Origin: Serratia rubidaea
Lineage (GTDB): Bacteria > Pseudomonadota > Gammaproteobacteria > Enterobacterales > Enterobacteriaceae
Assembly: GCA_901472405.1 (NCBI GenBank)
Contig: LR590463.1
Location: 248,001-312,000, forward strand
Direction of reading: 5' to 3'
DNA length: 64,000 nt
Shown here: positions 22,300-31,420 of the stretch, one piece after another
How the letters are laid out: each line of letters begins with the position of its first letter
Position numbering within the stretch: the stretch's first letter is position 1
The notes under the pieces: model-generated
What the model was told of the DNA's origin: nothing
The model's input: only the letters and a program-made list of their open reading frames with translations
Database searches by the model: none
Translations under genes and position numbers: made by a program

Positions 22300-22337
22300 C
22301 TTGTGGTGACTACAGTACCTGTTGATTATGGATGTGT

Positions 22338-22353
22338 AAACATCTAGACGGCT
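22338..22353. promoter_or_regulatory. MetJ operator (two met boxes) at metE
   Basis: AAACATCT-AGACGGCT matches two adjacent met boxes (AGACGTCT) at 6/8 and 7/8 positions. MetJ with S-adenosylmethionine would repress metE and perhaps metR. Confidence 0.75.
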
Positions 22354-22391
22354 AAGTGCCCATTTGTCTGGGCCACAATGGGGAAAAGACG

Positions 22392-24665
22392 ATGACAATT
22401 TTGAATCACACTCTGGGTTTTCCACGCGTTGGGCTACGTCGCGAGCTGAAAAAAGCGCAGGAAAGCTACTGGGCAGGTAATTCGACGCAGGAAGAGCTGC
22501 TGGCCGTGGGCCGTGAGCTGCGCGCGCGTCACTGGCAGCAGCAACAACAGGCCGGCGTGGATTTGCTGCCGGTCGGCGACTTCGCCTGGTACGATCACGT
22601 ACTGACCACCAGCCTGCTGCTGGGCAACGTGCCGGCGCGTCATCACAACCAGGATGGTACCGTCGATCTGGATACGCTGTTCCGCATCGCCCGCGGCCGT
22701 GCGCCCACCGGCGAGCCGGCGGCGGCGGGGGAAATGACCAAATGGTTTAACACCAACTATCACTACATCGTGCCGGAATTCCACCAGGGCCAGCAGTTCC
22801 AACTGGGCTGGACGCAGCTGCTGGACGAGGTGGACGAGGCGCTGGCGCTGGGGCATAACATCAAACCGGTGCTGCTGGGGCCGCTGACCTATCTGTGGCT
22901 GGGTAAAGTGAAGGGCGAGGCGTTTGACCGCCTGACGCTGCTGCCGGCTATTCTGCCGGTTTATCAGCAGGTGCTGGCGGAACTGGCCAAGCGCGGCGTG
23001 GAGTGGGTGCAAATCGACGAACCTGCGCTGGTGCTGGAACTGCCGCAGGCGTGGTTGGACGCCTACCAGCCGGCGTATCAGGCGCTGCAGGGCCAGGTAA
23101 AGCTGCTGCTGACCACCTATTTCGACAGCGTCGGCCACAATCTGGACACCATCCGCGCGCTGCCGGTACAGGGGCTGCATGTCGATCTGGTGGCGGGCAA
23201 TGACGATATCGCGGCGCTGAACGACGCATTGCCGCAGGAATGGCTGCTGTCGCTGGGGGTGATTAACGGCCGCAACGTATGGCGCGCCGATCTGAGCCGC
23301 TGGTTCGAGAGCCTGCGGCCGCTGGCAGGCCGCCGTCCGCTGTGGATCGGCTCCTCTTGCTCACTGCTGCACAGCCCCATCGACCTGAGCGTGGAAACGC
23401 GCCTCGACGACGAAGTGAAAAGCTGGTTTGCCTTCGCCCTGCAGAAATGTGCGGAGCTGGCGCTGCTGAGCGCTGCGCTGAACGCTCCGGATGCGGACAA
23501 GCAGGCGCAGCTGGATGCCTACAGCGCGCCAATCCGCGCCCGTCGTCACTCCAGCCGGGTGCATAATGCGCAGGTAGAACAGCGTCTGGCGGCGGTCACT
23601 GCGCAGGACAGCGAGCGTAACAGCCCTTATCCGCAGCGCGCCGACGCGCAGCGTCAACGCTTCAACCTGCCGGCCTGGCCGACCACCACCATCGGCTCGT
23701 TCCCGCAGACCACCGAGATCCGCGGCCTGCGTCTTGATTTCAAACAGGGGCGGCTGGACGGCAGCAACTACCGCACCAGCATCGGTGAACACATCAAACA
23801 GGCGATTGTCGAGCAGGAGCGCCTGGGCCTGGACGTGCTGGTGCACGGCGAAGCCGAGCGTAACGATATGGTGGAATACTTTGGTGAAAACCTCGACGGC
23901 TTTGTGTTTACGCAAAACGGCTGGGTGCAGAGTTACGGTTCTCGCTGCGTGAAGCCGCCGGTGATTATCGGCGATGTCAGCCGTCCGCAAGCCATTACCG
24001 TCGAGTGGGCCAAATTCGCCCAGTCGCTGACCGACAAGCCGGTTAAAGGCATGCTGACCGGGCCGGTGACTATTCTGTGCTGGTCGTTCCCGCGCGAAGA
24101 CGTTACGCGGGAAACCATCGCCAAACAGATTGCGCTGGCGCTGCGCGACGAAGTGGCCGACCTGGAAAAAGCCGGCATCGGCATCATCCAGATTGACGAA
24201 CCGGCGCTGCGCGAAGGGCTGCCGCTGCGCCGCTCCGACTGGGCGGCATATCTGAACTGGGCGGTGGACGCCTTCAAACTGAACGCCGCGGTGGCGAGCG
24301 ACGACACGCAGATCCACACCCATATGTGTTACTGCGAGTTTAACGACATCATGGACTCCATTGCGGCGCTGGACGCGGATGTGATCACCATCGAAACCTC
24401 ACGTTCCGATATGGATCTGCTGGAAGCCTTCAAAGAGTTCGCATACCCGAACGAAATCGGGCCGGGCGTGTATGACATTCACTCGCCTAACGTACCGAGC
24501 GTGGAGTGGATTGAGGCGCTGCTGCGCAAAGCGGCGCAGAACATCCCGGCGGAGCGTCTGTGGGTGAACCCGGACTGCGGCCTGAAAACCCGCGGCTGGC
24601 CGGAAACCCGTCAGTCGCTGGCGAATATGGTGCTGGCGGCGCAACGCCTGCGTGAAAACGCCTGA
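22392..24665 (+). CDS. metE: Cobalamin-independent methionine synthase MetE
   Basis: A 757-residue zinc enzyme transferring the methyl of 5-methyltetrahydropteroyl-triglutamate to homocysteine. It has the usual duplicated-barrel length. The N-terminus is [21 protein letters not shown] and the C-terminal barrel starts near [16 protein letters not shown]. Zinc ligands are His644 and Cys646 (HTHMCYCEF) and Cys729 ([11 protein letters not shown]). Start ATG 22392 follows GGGGAAAAG; the frame open to 22356 is not used. It is divergent from metR and probably controlled by MetR and MetJ. The gene is intact. Confidence 0.98.
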   Translation: MTILNHTLGFPRVGLRRELKKAQESYWAGNSTQEELLAVGRELRARHWQQQQQAGVDLLPVGDFAWYDHVLTTSLLLGNVPARHHNQDGTVDLDTLFRIARGRAPTGEPAAAGEMTKWFNTNYHYIVPEFHQGQQFQLGWTQLLDEVDEALALGHNIKPVLLGPLTYLWLGKVKGEAFDRLTLLPAILPVYQQVLAELAKRGVEWVQIDEPALVLELPQAWLDAYQPAYQALQGQVKLLLTTYFDSVGHNLDTIRALPVQGLHVDLVAGNDDIAALNDALPQEWLLSLGVINGRNVWRADLSRWFESLRPLAGRRPLWIGSSCSLLHSPIDLSVETRLDDEVKSWFAFALQKCAELALLSAALNAPDADKQAQLDAYSAPIRARRHSSRVHNAQVEQRLAAVTAQDSERNSPYPQRADAQRQRFNLPAWPTTTIGSFPQTTEIRGLRLDFKQGRLDGSNYRTSIGEHIKQAIVEQERLGLDVLVHGEAERNDMVEYFGENLDGFVFTQNGWVQSYGSRCVKPPVIIGDVSRPQAITVEWAKFAQSLTDKPVKGMLTGPVTILCWSFPREDVTRETIAKQIALALRDEVADLEKAGIGIIQIDEPALREGLPLRRSDWAAYLNWAVDAFKLNAAVASDDTQIHTHMCYCEFNDIMDSIAALDADVITIETSRSDMDLLEAFKEFAYPNEIGPGVYDIHSPNVPSVEWIEALLRKAAQNIPAERLWVNPDCGLKTRGWPETRQSLANMVLAAQRLRENA

Positions 24666-24685
24666 GCCTGCGGGCTACAGGATTC

Positions 24686-24709
24686 AGGGCGCTGCGGCGC
24701 CCTTTTTTG
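24686..24709 (+). terminator. Terminator of metE
   Basis: AGGGCG/CGCCCT stem with a six-nt loop, followed by TTTTTT, 20 nt after the metE stop. Confidence 0.88.
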
Positions 24710-24747
24710 TTGCCGCTGTTGGCGTGAAGGAGGCGTCTGTACGGCGT

Positions 24748-25584
24748 TTACTTCACCCCCACCACGCCATGCTGAATAAACCACGCCAGCATGCGCTGCC
24801 AGCCGTCCTGCGCGGCCTCGGCGTTATAGCTGGGGCGATAGTCTGCGTTAAAGGCGTGGCCGGCCTCCGGGTAAACCACGATTTCCGCATCGGCGTTGGC
24901 GGCGCGGATCGCCTGGCGCATGCTTTCCACGCTCTCCAGCGGGATACCGCTGTCCTGACCGCCGTACAGCCCCAGCACCGGCGTCGACAGATGGCTGGCG
25001 ATATCCACCGGGTGCTTGGGCGAATTCAGCGTCTTCTCACCCACCAGCTTGCCGTACCAGGCGACCGCGGCCTTCAGTTGCGGATTGTGCGCGGCGTACA
25101 GCCAGGTAATGCGTCCGCCCCAGCAAAAACCGGTGATGGCCAGCTTGCTGGCATCGCCGCCGTGTCGGGTGGCCCAGTGGGCGACGTGATCCAGATCCGC
25201 CAGCACCTGATTGTCCGGCACTTTGCTGACCAGATTTTTCAGCAGATCGTCGATCTCGCTGTGGTCGGCAGCGTCGCCCTGACGGAAGTACAGCTCCGGG
25301 GCAATCGCCAGGTAACCTTCTTTCGCCAGCCGGCGGCAGAGATCCTGAATATGCTGATGGACGCCGAAAATTTCCTGCACCACCAGCACCACCGGGAAAG
25401 GTCCCTGATGGTTGGCCGGTTTGGCGATGTAGGCCGGCAGGTCGTCGCCCTGAGAAGGAATGGTGGTTTCTCCGGCGTGAATGCCCTGGTCATCAGTATA
25501 AATGGTTGTCTCGGCCAACGGCTCGGCGGCAGGGGCGAAGCCTCCCTGCACCGGTGCGAGTGTCATTGCGTGTTCGGTTTTCAT
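24748..25584 (-). CDS. ysgA: YsgA, dienelactone hydrolase family protein
   Basis: A 278-residue alpha/beta hydrolase from ATG 25584 (MKTEHAMTLAP), preceded by GGAG at good spacing; an in-frame ATG at 25596 adds four residues without a clear ribosome site. Dienelactone hydrolase features: the nucleophile elbow GFCWGG with Cys, an Asp in GLYGGQDSGIP, and His in AGHAFNADYRPSY. Other matches to E. coli YsgA are VVQEIFGVHQHIQDLCRRL and AAVAWYGKL. The physiological substrate is unknown. It lies between metE and udp as in E. coli, convergent with metE. Confidence 0.93.
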   Translation of the reverse strand: MKTEHAMTLAPVQGGFAPAAEPLAETTIYTDDQGIHAGETTIPSQGDDLPAYIAKPANHQGPFPVVLVVQEIFGVHQHIQDLCRRLAKEGYLAIAPELYFRQGDAADHSEIDDLLKNLVSKVPDNQVLADLDHVAHWATRHGGDASKLAITGFCWGGRITWLYAAHNPQLKAAVAWYGKLVGEKTLNSPKHPVDIASHLSTPVLGLYGGQDSGIPLESVESMRQAIRAANADAEIVVYPEAGHAFNADYRPSYNAEAAQDGWQRMLAWFIQHGVVGVK

Positions 25585-25718
25585 GGCGGTCTCCATCCAA
25601 GAGAGAAGCGGAGCAAAGATTAACTATAGATAACAAGACGGCCGCTTGTCATCGCCGTTTTGTGGCGTTTGTCGGCTATGCTTGAGCCAGTGAAAACGTG
25701 GCTATTTGGGGTCGTTAG

Positions 25719-25813
25719 TGTGATTTGAATCACATAAAATATGTAGATCGACAATTGTTTCTTCTTTCGTAGTGATGTTGGTCACTAAAAATGGCAAGAA
25801 TTTTCAGTAGAGT
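25719..25813 (+). promoter_or_regulatory. udp promoter with two CRP sites
   Basis: TGTGA-TTTGAA-TCACA (25719-25734) is a perfect CRP palindrome. AGTGA-TGTTGG-TCACT (25771-25786) is a second good match. Their centres are 52 bp apart. A -10 like TAGAGT at 25808-25813 would put the second site near -41. E. coli udp has two CRP sites with the same 52-bp spacing and a CytR site between them; a CytR motif is not obvious here. Confidence 0.85.
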
Positions 25814-25859
25814 GCTTTTTTGTTCCTCCCAATAATCCTGAATTTATGAGGAGTCTCGT

Positions 25860-26620
25860 ATGTCTCAGTCTGATGTTTTTCATCTCGCCTCACCAAAAAC
25901 GATTTACAAGGGGCTCAGCTGGCAATTGTTCCCGGCGACCCGCAGCGCGTAGAAAAAATTGCCAAACTGATGGAGAACCCGGTGCATCTGGCGTCCCATC
26001 GTGAGTTTACCAGCTGGCGCGCGGAGCTGGATGGCAAAGCGGTGATCGTGTGTTCCACCGGTATCGGCGGGCCGTCGACTTCCATCGCCGTGGAAGAGCT
26101 GGCGCAGCTGGGGATCCGTACGTTTCTGCGTATCGGCACCACCGGCGCCATTCAGCCTGATATCAACGTCGGCGACGTGCTGGTGACCACCGCGGCGGTG
26201 CGCCTGGATGGCGCCAGCCTGCATTTTGCACCGATGGAGTTCCCGGCCGTGGCCGATTTTGCCTGCACCACCGCGCTGGTGGATGCGGCCAAGGACAACG
26301 GCGCCGTGACCCATATCGGCGTCACCGCTTCTTCCGATACCTTTTACCCGGGGCAGGAGCGTTACGACACTTATTCAGGCCGCGTGGTCAGCCGCTTTAA
26401 AGGCTCGATGGAAGAGTGGCAGGCAATGGGCGTGATGAACTATGAAATGGAATCCGCCACGCTGCTGACCATGTGCGCCAGCCAGGGCCTGCGCGCCGGT
26501 ATGGTGGCCGGGGTCATCGTTAACCGCACCCAGCAGGAAATCCCTGATGCAGAAACCATGAAACAGACCGAAAGCAAAGCGGTGCAGATCGTGGTGGATG
26601 CGGCGCGTCGCCTGCTGTAA
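25860..26620 (+). CDS. udp: Uridine phosphorylase Udp (frameshift near 5' end)
   Basis: Phosphorolyses uridine to uracil and ribose-1-phosphate; 253 residues when corrected. From ATG 25860 (SD AGGAG) the protein reads MSQSDVFHL; one G is missing near 25888 (CTCGCCTC for CTCGGCCTC). The other frame continues [25 protein letters not shown]. Nucleoside phosphorylase landmarks follow: [29 protein letters not shown] and the uracil-specific [16 protein letters not shown] naive frame from 25970 lacks the phosphate-binding GDP loop. It is cAMP-CRP controlled, judging by the upstream sites. Confidence 0.95.
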
Positions 26621-26634
26621 TCCGCTGTTTTTTT

Positions 26635-26658
26635 ACGGGCCGCCGCGCGGCCCGTTTC
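26635..26658 (+). terminator. Terminator-like hairpin after udp
   Basis: A 9-bp stem ACGGGCCGC/GCGGCCCGT with a CGC loop followed by TTTCC. A run of seven Ts also lies just before the stem. Confidence 0.75.
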
Positions 26659-26855
26659 CCCCTGGCTACCTGTTCAACGCCCCGTCAGCCAGCAAGCTGC
26701 GGCGCAGCCGGCGGTGAAAAGTTTTGCGCATTTTCGGCGATCCTCTCTTGTCTGTTGCCGCAACTTGAATTATTTAGGGTATAGCTTTCAGCGTCCGCCC
26801 GCTTTGTCTACACGCTGCGTTGGCGCTTTCTCAGACAATAATCAAGAGGATGTCT

Positions 26856-27638
26856 ATGACCGCCCAAATTCTGCTCCACCCCTCGCTTGCGCCCCTGGAT
26901 GGCGGCATCAACTTTCGTGACTTAGGCGGCAACAGCGCTGCCGACGGACGCCGCATCAAGCGCGGCTTGCTGTTCCGCTCCGGTTCGCTGGAGCGCCTGA
27001 CGGAAAACGACTGCACCTATCTGGCGGGCGTCCCGGTGCGCTCGGTGCTGGACTACCGCGATACCGACGAGGTGCAGGCCAAGCCTGACATCCTGTGGCA
27101 GGGCGCGCAGTATCATCATTTTCCCGCCAACCCGCTGAGCAATGAAGTGAACGCCAATCTGGAAAAGCTCACCAGCGAGACGCTGGCGACGTTCGATGCG
27201 CGCGCCTTTATGCTGGAGCTGTATCGCCGCCTGCCGTTTGGCAACGCTGCTTACAGGCAACTGACGGATCTGCTGAGCAACCCGGCGGAAGGCGCCATTG
27301 TGCAGCACTGTGCGGTCGGCAAGGACCGTACCGGGGTCGGCTCCGCGCTGGTGCTGTTTGCACTGGGGGCGGACGAGGCCACGGTGGTGGAAGACTACCT
27401 GCTGACGGAAACTACGCTGGCCGCCTTCCGCGAACAGATGCTGGATCAGCTGTCGGTGCGCCTGAACGAGTCTGCGCTGGCGCAGTTCGCCTATGTGCTG
27501 AGCGCCCGCGAAGAGTTTCTGATGACGGCGCTGGGCCGCATCCGTGAACAGTACGGCAGCACCGACCGCTGGCTGGAGGCAGAGTATGGCCTGGGCGCCG
27601 ACCAGCGCGCCGCGCTGCAGGCGCGCTACCTCGAGTGA
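26856..27638 (+). CDS. Protein-tyrosine-phosphatase-like protein
   Basis: A 260-residue protein with the PTP signature HCAVGKDRTG; the catalytic Cys is about residue 152 and Arg about 158 in the CX5R loop. The N-terminal LDGGINFRDLGG motif and the RSGSLERLTENDCTYL segment match the bacterial tyrosine/serine phosphatase family (also called lipid/protein phosphatase, Y_phosphatase3 type). The start ATG 26856 (MTAQILL) sits 6 nt after AAGAGG; ATG 26850 and a longer frame to 26820 are less likely. It stands alone between udp and the DedA gene, where E. coli has none. The substrate (phosphoprotein, phosphoinositide or nucleotide) is not predictable. Confidence 0.85.
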   Translation: MTAQILLHPSLAPLDGGINFRDLGGNSAADGRRIKRGLLFRSGSLERLTENDCTYLAGVPVRSVLDYRDTDEVQAKPDILWQGAQYHHFPANPLSNEVNANLEKLTSETLATFDARAFMLELYRRLPFGNAAYRQLTDLLSNPAEGAIVQHCAVGKDRTGVGSALVLFALGADEATVVEDYLLTETTLAAFREQMLDQLSVRLNESALAQFAYVLSAREEFLMTALGRIREQYGSTDRWLEAEYGLGADQRAALQARYLE

Positions 27639-27771
27639 CGCCGGCCCGGAGCGATATCGGTGGCCCGCCGTTGTGAGACGGCGGCAATCATCGCCGCGTT
27701 TAGCCGGGGTTTAACCTGCGCCGGCGAGCATAAGGCTGAATGTTAACACTGCGCCGTAAAGGAGCCCGTCT

Positions 27772-28301
27772 TTGAGTCTCAACGACGTTATTCACTGGGT
27801 CAGCGACGTCGTGCGGCAGCACGAGGGCTGGGCCATCCCCATCATTTTCTTCCTGGCCTTCGGCGAATCGCTGGCATTTCTTTCCCTGCTGCTGCCGGCA
27901 ACGGTGATCCTGCTGGCGCTGGGCGCGCTGATCGGGGAAAGCGGCATCGCTTTCTGGCCGATCTGGGCGGCGGCGGCGGCCGGCGCATTCTTTGGCGACT
28001 GGCTCTCTTACTGGGTCGGCTACCACTATCAGGATCGCGTGGCCCATATGTGGCCGCTGTCGCGCAACCCGCAGCTGCTGGTGCGCGGCCACGCGTTCTT
28101 TGAGCGCTGGGCGTGCTGGGCATTTTCTTCGGCCGTTTTTTCGGCCCGCTGCGGGCGGTGGTGCCGCTGGTCGGCGGCATCTGCGCCATGCCGCAGCGCT
28201 ATTTCCAACTGGCTAACCTGACGTCGGCGATGATCTGGGCGTTCGGCATTCTTGCGCCGGGCGCGTTCGGTATCAAGTGGTTAAGCCAGTGGTTTGCCTA
28301 G
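27772..28301 (+). CDS. DedA/SNARE-associated family membrane protein (frameshift)
   Basis: About 176 residues after correction. It starts at TTG 27772 (MSLNDVIHWVSD) after an AAGGAG ribosome site. DedA features are FGESLAFLSLLLPATVILLALGALIG (the E...P region), AAGAFFGDWLSYWVGY and GRFFGPLRAVVPLVGGICAM. One G is missing near 28111 (GCTGGGCGTG for GCTGGGGCGTG or similar), so FFERWACW should read FFERWGVLGIFFGRF. DedA proteins are lipid (undecaprenyl-phosphate or phosphatidylethanolamine) transporters or flippases needed for membrane-potential maintenance. This member is short. It lies upstream of rmuC. Confidence 0.85.
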
Positions 28302-28426
28302 TTTGCGCAGCGTTGCGCATAATTGCGCGCCAGATAAAATTCTGACTGGACATCCATACAGTCTCCCCTTAACGTGACGGGCAGCGGGCGCGATGCGCCG
28401 GACGGTACGGTTTAACGGGAGGCAGG

Positions 28427-29962
28427 GTGGATACCAGCTTGGTGTACGGTATTGGCGGCGTGGTGATCGGCATGCTGCTGGGGTGGTTGATCGCCAATTT
28501 GCGGCTGCAGCAGAACCAGGCGCACCACGAAACGGAGCTGCGATTGCTGGAGCAGTCGCTGCAGCAGGCGCAACAGGAGCTTGCTGCGCGTCAGGAGGCG
28601 GCGCAGCGTCAGGAGCAGCAGCTGCGGCAAAACGATTTGGAGCTGCGTAATCTGCATGGGCAGTTCGCCGCTGCGCGGGAAAAGCTGCAGCAGCTTGAAC
28701 ACTGGCGCGGCGAGTGCGAGCAGCTCAATCAGGAGCTGCGCGCCCAGCGCGAAGTCAACAGCATGCAGGAGGCCGAGCTGCGCGAGGTGACGATTCGCCT
28801 GGAGGAGACGCGTATGGCGGCCGAAGAGAAGCAGCGCTTGCTGATCAACAGCGAGCAGCGGCTGACCACCCAGTTCGAAAACCTGGCGAACCGCATCTTC
28901 GAGCACAGCGGCCGCAAGGTGGATGAGCAGAACCGGCAGAGCCTGGACCGGCTGCTGCTGCCGCTGCGCGAACAGCTGGACGGTTTCCGCCGCCAGGTGC
29001 AGGACAGCTTTGGCCAGGAAGCGCGGGAGCGCCACACCCTGACTCACGAAATACGCAATCTGCAGCAGCTGAATGCGCAGATGGCGCGTGAGGCGATCAA
29101 CCTGACCAAGGCGCTGAAAGGCGATAACAAAACGCAGGGCAACTGGGGTGAGGTGGTGCTCAGCCGGGTGCTGGAGGCCTCCGGCCTGCGGGAAGGGCAT
29201 GAATACGAAACGCAGGTGAACGTGCGGCTGGATCATCAGAGCCGCATGCAGCCCGACGTGATCGTGCGTCTCCCTCAGGGGAAGGACGTGGTGATCGACG
29301 CCAAAATGTCGCTGGTGGCCTACGAGCGTTACTTCAACAGCGAGGATGAGGCGGAGCGCGAGGCCGCGCTGAGCGAGCATATCGCCTCCCTGCGCGGGCA
29401 TATCCGGCTGCTGGGGCGGAAAGATTACCAGCAGCTGCCGGGGCTGCGCTCGCTGGACTACGTCCTGATGTTTATTCCGGTGGAGCCGGCGTTCCTGCTG
29501 GCCATTGACCGCGAGCCGGAGCTTATCAGCGAGGCCCTGAAGCACAATATCATGCTGGTCAGCCCGACGACGCTGCTGGTGGCGCTGCGTACCATCACCA
29601 ACCTGTGGCGTTATGAGCACCAGAGCCAGAACGCCCAGCGCATTGCCGACCGCGCGGCGCGGTTGTACGACAAGATGCGCCTGTTTGTCGATGATATGTC
29701 GGCGCTGGGGCAAAGTCTGGATAAGGCGCAGGGCAGCTATCGACAGGCGATGAACAAACTCAGCGAAGGGCGTGGTAATCTTATCGGTCAGACCGAAGGC
29801 TTCCGCGCCTTGGGGGTTGAGGTGAAACGGCCGATAAATCCGCAGCTGGCGCAGCAGGCCAGCGAGCAGGAGCGGCAAGACGCTCAGGCGGCCGATGACG
29901 CCGCCGGCGCGCTGCCGGGGGCAGAGGCAAAAGATGCTACCGACCCGGCGTCGCAGGGATGA
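28427..29962 (+). CDS. rmuC: DNA recombination protein RmuC
   Basis: A 511-residue protein. One N-terminal membrane helix (YGIGGVVIGMLLGWLIANL) is followed by a long coiled coil rich in Gln/Glu/Arg (about residues 25-165) and the RmuC nuclease-like core (KGDNKTQGNWGEVVLSRVLEASGLREG, MQPDVIVRLPQGKDVVIDAKMSLVAYERYF). It limits inversion at short inverted repeats in E. coli. The start GTG 28427 is supported by an AGGG site and by alignment with MDTSL versus E. coli MDFSI. The Ala/Glu/Asp-rich C-terminal tail is variable. It is intact and followed by ubiE as in E. coli. Confidence 0.95.
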   Translation: MDTSLVYGIGGVVIGMLLGWLIANLRLQQNQAHHETELRLLEQSLQQAQQELAARQEAAQRQEQQLRQNDLELRNLHGQFAAAREKLQQLEHWRGECEQLNQELRAQREVNSMQEAELREVTIRLEETRMAAEEKQRLLINSEQRLTTQFENLANRIFEHSGRKVDEQNRQSLDRLLLPLREQLDGFRRQVQDSFGQEARERHTLTHEIRNLQQLNAQMAREAINLTKALKGDNKTQGNWGEVVLSRVLEASGLREGHEYETQVNVRLDHQSRMQPDVIVRLPQGKDVVIDAKMSLVAYERYFNSEDEAEREAALSEHIASLRGHIRLLGRKDYQQLPGLRSLDYVLMFIPVEPAFLLAIDREPELISEALKHNIMLVSPTTLLVALRTITNLWRYEHQSQNAQRIADRAARLYDKMRLFVDDMSALGQSLDKAQGSYRQAMNKLSEGRGNLIGQTEGFRALGVEVKRPINPQLAQQASEQERQDAQAADDAAGALPGAEAKDATDPASQG

Positions 29963-30042
29963 ACACTGCGGCGAGGTGGGGTATTTCGTGGGGTTCTGGT
30001 ACACTCCACAACTACAAAATTGACTGAATAGCAGGCAAGACA

Positions 30043-30798
30043 ATGGCAGATCAATCGCAGGAAACCACAGATTTCGGTTTTCGTACCGTAGCGCGTGAAG
30101 AAAAACAGGCCATGGTGGCCGATGTTTTTCACTCGGTAGCGGCCAAATATGACGTAATGAATGACCTGATGTCATTCGGCATTCATCGGGTCTGGAAGCG
30201 TTTTACCATTGATTGCAGCGGCGTACGCCGCGGTCAGCGCGTTCTGGATCTGGCCGGCGGCACCGGCGATCTGGCCGCCAAGTTCTCTCGCATGGTCGGG
30301 GAACAGGGGCAGGTGGTGCTGGCGGATATCAACGAATCTATGCTGAAGATGGGGCGCGATAAGCTGCGTGACCGCGGCATCGTCGGCAACATCAACTACG
30401 TGCAGGCCAATGCTGAAGCGCTGCCGTTCCCGGATAACTATTTCGACTGCATCACCATCTCTTTCGGCCTGCGCAACGTCACCGATAAGGACAAGGCGCT
30501 GCGTTCGATGTTTCGCGTGCTGAAGCCGGGCGGCCGTCTGCTGGTGCTGGAGTTTTCCAAGCCGCTGCTGGCGCCGCTGAGCAAGGCCTACGACGCCTAC
30601 TCCTTCCACGTGCTGCCAAAAATCGGCGAGCTGGTGGTGAAAGACCCGGATAGCTACCGCTATCTGGCGGAGTCCATCCGCATGCATCCCGATCAGGACA
30701 CCCTGAAAGGCATGATGCAGAATGCCGGCTTTGACAACGTCAGCTACTTCAACCTGACCGGCGGCATCGTCGCGCTGCACCGGGGCTTTAAGTTCTGA
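30043..30798 (+). CDS. ubiE: Ubiquinone/menaquinone C-methyltransferase UbiE
   Basis: A 251-residue SAM-dependent methyltransferase that adds the ring C-methyl group in ubiquinone and menaquinone synthesis. It has the SAM loop DLAGGTGD at residues 69-76, the family signature [18 protein letters not shown] and the second signature [20 protein letters not shown] 30043 follows GCAAGACA. ubiJ starts 1 nt past its stop. It heads ubiE-ubiJ-ubiB, likely a single transcript. The gene is intact. Confidence 0.98.
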   Translation: MADQSQETTDFGFRTVAREEKQAMVADVFHSVAAKYDVMNDLMSFGIHRVWKRFTIDCSGVRRGQRVLDLAGGTGDLAAKFSRMVGEQGQVVLADINESMLKMGRDKLRDRGIVGNINYVQANAEALPFPDNYFDCITISFGLRNVTDKDKALRSMFRVLKPGGRLLVLEFSKPLLAPLSKAYDAYSFHVLPKIGELVVKDPDSYRYLAESIRMHPDQDTLKGMMQNAGFDNVSYFNLTGGIVALHRGFKF

Positions 30799-30799
30799 T

Positions 30800-31420
30800 A
30801 TGGACATGCCGATGCTGTTAACCCCGCTGCTGACCGGCGTGTTGGAAACGTCGCTCAATAGCCTGCTGTTCCGTGATCGCAGCATGAAGGCCGCGCGTCA
30901 GCGCTTGGCCGGCAAGGTGCTGCGGATTGAGCTGCAGGAGTTTTCTGCGCCGCTGGTGCTGATTTTCAGCGAACAGCGGGTCGACGTGCTGGGGCAATCC
31001 GAAGACGATGCCGATTGCACGGTGCAGACGCGCATCCCGGTGCTGCTCAAGCTGCGCGATCGCCAGCAGCTGTCGCCGTTGATGCGCAGCGGCGAGCTGA
31101 TTGTCGAGGGCGATATCCAGGTGGTGCAACAGCTGGTTGGGCTGCTTGATTTGGCGGAGTGGGATCCGGCGGAGTGGCTGGCGCCCTACGTCGGCGATAT
31201 TGCCGCACAGGGCATTACTCAGGTGATGGGCAAAGGCGCCTGTCTGCTGAAGTCCGGCCTGCAGCGTCAGCAGCGCTACGTGGCGGAAACGCTGACCGAA
31301 GAGTGGCGCGTTGCGCCGGGGCCGCTGGAAGTGGTGTGGTTCAACGAAGAGGTGGACGCCGCAGCCCGCAGTCTGGAATCCCTGTTGGCTCGCATGGACA
31401 AGTTGGAGGGTAAGCGATGA
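30800..31420 (+). CDS. ubiJ: Ubiquinone biosynthesis accessory factor UbiJ (SCP2 domain)
   Basis: A 206-residue protein with an SCP2/sterol-carrier-like N-terminal domain, which in E. coli binds lipid ubiquinone intermediates in the cytosolic Ubi complex. Features: [19 protein letters not shown] at the start and a C-terminal helix ending [12 protein letters not shown], the coiled part that binds UbiK. ATG 30800 (MDMPMLLTP) is 1 nt after the ubiE stop; the 3' end overlaps ubiB by 4 nt (ATGA). In E. coli the 3' part of ubiJ also encodes the sRNA EsrE; I could not confirm a conserved equivalent. Confidence 0.93.
   Translation: MDMPMLLTPLLTGVLETSLNSLLFRDRSMKAARQRLAGKVLRIELQEFSAPLVLIFSEQRVDVLGQSEDDADCTVQTRIPVLLKLRDRQQLSPLMRSGELIVEGDIQVVQQLVGLLDLAEWDPAEWLAPYVGDIAAQGITQVMGKGACLLKSGLQRQQRYVAETLTEEWRVAPGPLEVVWFNEEVDAAARSLESLLARMDKLEGKR

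Noticed and set aside
28412..30175. 587-residue minus-strand frame
   Set aside because: It is the mirror of rmuC and ubiE; high-GC coding bias keeps antisense frames open. The plus-strand products are recognised families.
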